This document shows, piece after piece, positions 9,001 through 9,053 of a stretch of 9,053 nt of DNA (the stretch's first letter is position 1; each line of letters begins with the position of its first letter). The DNA is from Lachnospiraceae bacterium. GTDB taxonomy: Bacteria > Bacillota > Clostridia > Lachnospirales > Lachnospiraceae. The position numbers were made by a program, and so were the translations under genes. The stretch is taken from the NCBI GenBank assembly GCA_016282215.1, contig JAEEKC010000081.1:1-9053 (forward strand), given 5' to 3'. The notes beneath the pieces were generated by a model. It had not been told where the DNA came from. It ran no database searches and saw only the letters and a program-made list of their open reading frames with translations.

Positions 9001-9053
9001 AATACAGCAAGATCCAGGTCAGGTCAGAGGGCAGAAGCAATGTAGTCGGCATC
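6018..9053 (+). CDS. LacI-type sensor / EAL c-di-GMP phosphodiesterase / beta-helix repeat fusion (3' end outside window)
   Basis: The frame is open for 1012 codons and leaves the window without a stop. Residues 4-285 form a LacI/periplasmic-binding fold sensor. The ANDCMAIGLADEL (201-213) and IPEDIAVVGYG (220-230) segments are hallmark ones, and a SCGC motif closes the domain (283-286). There is no helix-turn-helix, signal peptide or membrane helix, so the protein should be cytosolic. Residues about 305-445 form a module of unknown fold, perhaps GAF-like. A charged helix, likely coiled coil, spans about 450-510. Residues about 520-750 are an EAL domain that hydrolyses c-di-GMP. Its metal and catalytic residues are present: E543 (EALMR), N599, E628 (VEMTE), D657-D658 (DDYGTGYS), K678 and D680 (KIDRS), E714 and E717 (AEGVET) and Q734-G735. 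No GGDEF domain is seen. From about 800 on lie beta-strand-rich repeats like those of surface beta-helix proteins. The ligand is unknown. It follows mutS by 75 bases. Confidence 0.92.
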   Translation, partial: MGRKRIALLCGQADEAYQREFISGVMEKAFAEDMDVCVFSMFIKYQNSKTREKGDSNIFSLINYDMFDGVVLLADTLQTTGLIEKVERRIHDQYKGPVICVDRESEYFPSFWTDGYKAVYDMTTHIIEHHGITDIAYLTGRANHRHSQRRLAAFQKCMEDHYLAIGDNRIFYGDFWYTSGAICAEKLLRDKEGLPKAVMCANDCMAIGLADELTKNGIRIPEDIAVVGYGTSAEGQNSPKSLTSVYIPAKEYGEFSVQCILNEIAGEYIGICDFESKLYLGESCGCNREAKNTASRQVWTTNESDEGFYSIHNTMGEDLIHQENMDEFLTEVYENIYYLPDIKRFDICLNDLWIKDRGPKLGKFPKDGYSDQILWAIGYDADRPNDGQIGLDKTFARTELLPGMNTEKPCGYIFSPLYVEDFSFGYTCVSFGDKPESYQEVYRLWISTLVRGLETMRRLLRCRELERRMELIESGKKQTGNILEDGRKAAEKLLADFSRLSGQLSKNEIETAETVQDILDHNKFIYHFQPIVSTKDGRIVSYEALMRSDTPKKVGPLDILHYAGMMDRLEDVERATFFNVLAIIEEQSGSFEQKRVFINSIAGCRLSAEDTDKLKDAVLAHPGKVVVEMTEQTELSDERLDSVKAAFRQLGVGMAVDDYGTGYSNVSNLLRYMPDVVKIDRSLLSEIQNSSSKEHFVRDIIEFCHANDILALAEGVETAEELRAVILLGADLIQGYYTARPSAQILDGIDESIRQEIVRFRREYEDGTNEQEYLAGSVSRISVNQLIRKHRSRIVIGAKDATFRDVTIVGTPGLEQMINIEILDEYEGRVTLENVTLSNSRMHPCIRLGENCNLTLRLVGSNKLHEGGILVPESSRLNVEGEGSLSMKVDGNGGYGIGAEADKRHGELSFYQDGEIRMEVGGRNMVGIGSGLGGKIYINRGKYDVLVSGENVVGIGAIEADTNLFIHTCDLKAAVNGSNSVCIGSLKKNTEINIEYSKIQVRSEGRSNVVGI
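8682..9053 (+). repeat. Beta-helix-like protein repeats at the C-terminus of the EAL protein
   Basis: Five successive units share the core (G-x-N-x-V)-G-I-G at residues 896, 927, 954, 982 and 1011, giving spacings of 31, 27, 28 and 29. Most begin with V-x-G. The third-to-last base triplets differ freely, so the repeat is at protein level, not a recent DNA duplication. Just before it, residues 829-888 read like the lead-in rungs (VTLENVTLSN, then LTLRLVGSNKL, then a LNVEGEGSLSM strand) of the Cthe_2159-like carbohydrate-binding beta-helix proteins. Family assignment is from memory of those sequences. The array is cut by the window edge. Confidence 0.7.

Overview
The window looks like chromosomal DNA from a gut-type Clostridia, most likely a Lachnospiraceae member. 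The reasons are the style of the ProA, MiaB and MutS proteins, the proA-miaB-mutS order, a palindromic repeat resembling ones I remember as dispersed in gut Firmicutes genomes, and a large LacI-sensor/c-di-GMP fusion protein of a kind common in that family. Genus cannot be set from the sequence alone. All genes that can be supported lie on the + strand, and base composition looks fairly even throughout.

Layout. Bases 2-217 are the last ~70 codons of a membrane protein, possibly a polysaccharide/lipid II flippase. A 215-base gap (218-432) follows, carrying an imperfect tandem duplication of a 46/47-base unit just before the proA ribosome binding site. Then come proA (433-1683, proline synthesis), miaB (1695-3179, tRNA ms2i6A37 methylthiolation) and mutS (3243-5942, mismatch recognition), closely spaced and probably co-transcribed. 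Between miaB and mutS sits a 68-base element (3143-3210) that can fold as a four-way cruciform: a closing stem plus three internal hairpins. The miaB stop codon is the loop of its largest hairpin, and a possible upstream mutS start codon lies in its right end.

After mutS, where mutL would often be expected, a long reading frame (6018 to the window end, at least 1012 codons) runs off the edge. It encodes a LacI/periplasmic-binding-type sensor without a DNA-binding domain, a middle module and predicted coiled coil, a complete EAL cyclic-di-GMP phosphodiesterase domain with its catalytic residues, and a C-terminal series of ~27-31-residue G-x-N-x-V-G-I-G repeats. These repeats resemble the right-handed beta-helix domains normally found in secreted surface proteins of gut Firmicutes. 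This cytosolic sensor-EAL-beta-helix architecture is the most unusual thing in the window and the best candidate for an undescribed system.

The first genes are housekeeping functions with no obvious shared pathway. The last gene is a signalling protein that may have its own promoter (candidate at 5943-5972).
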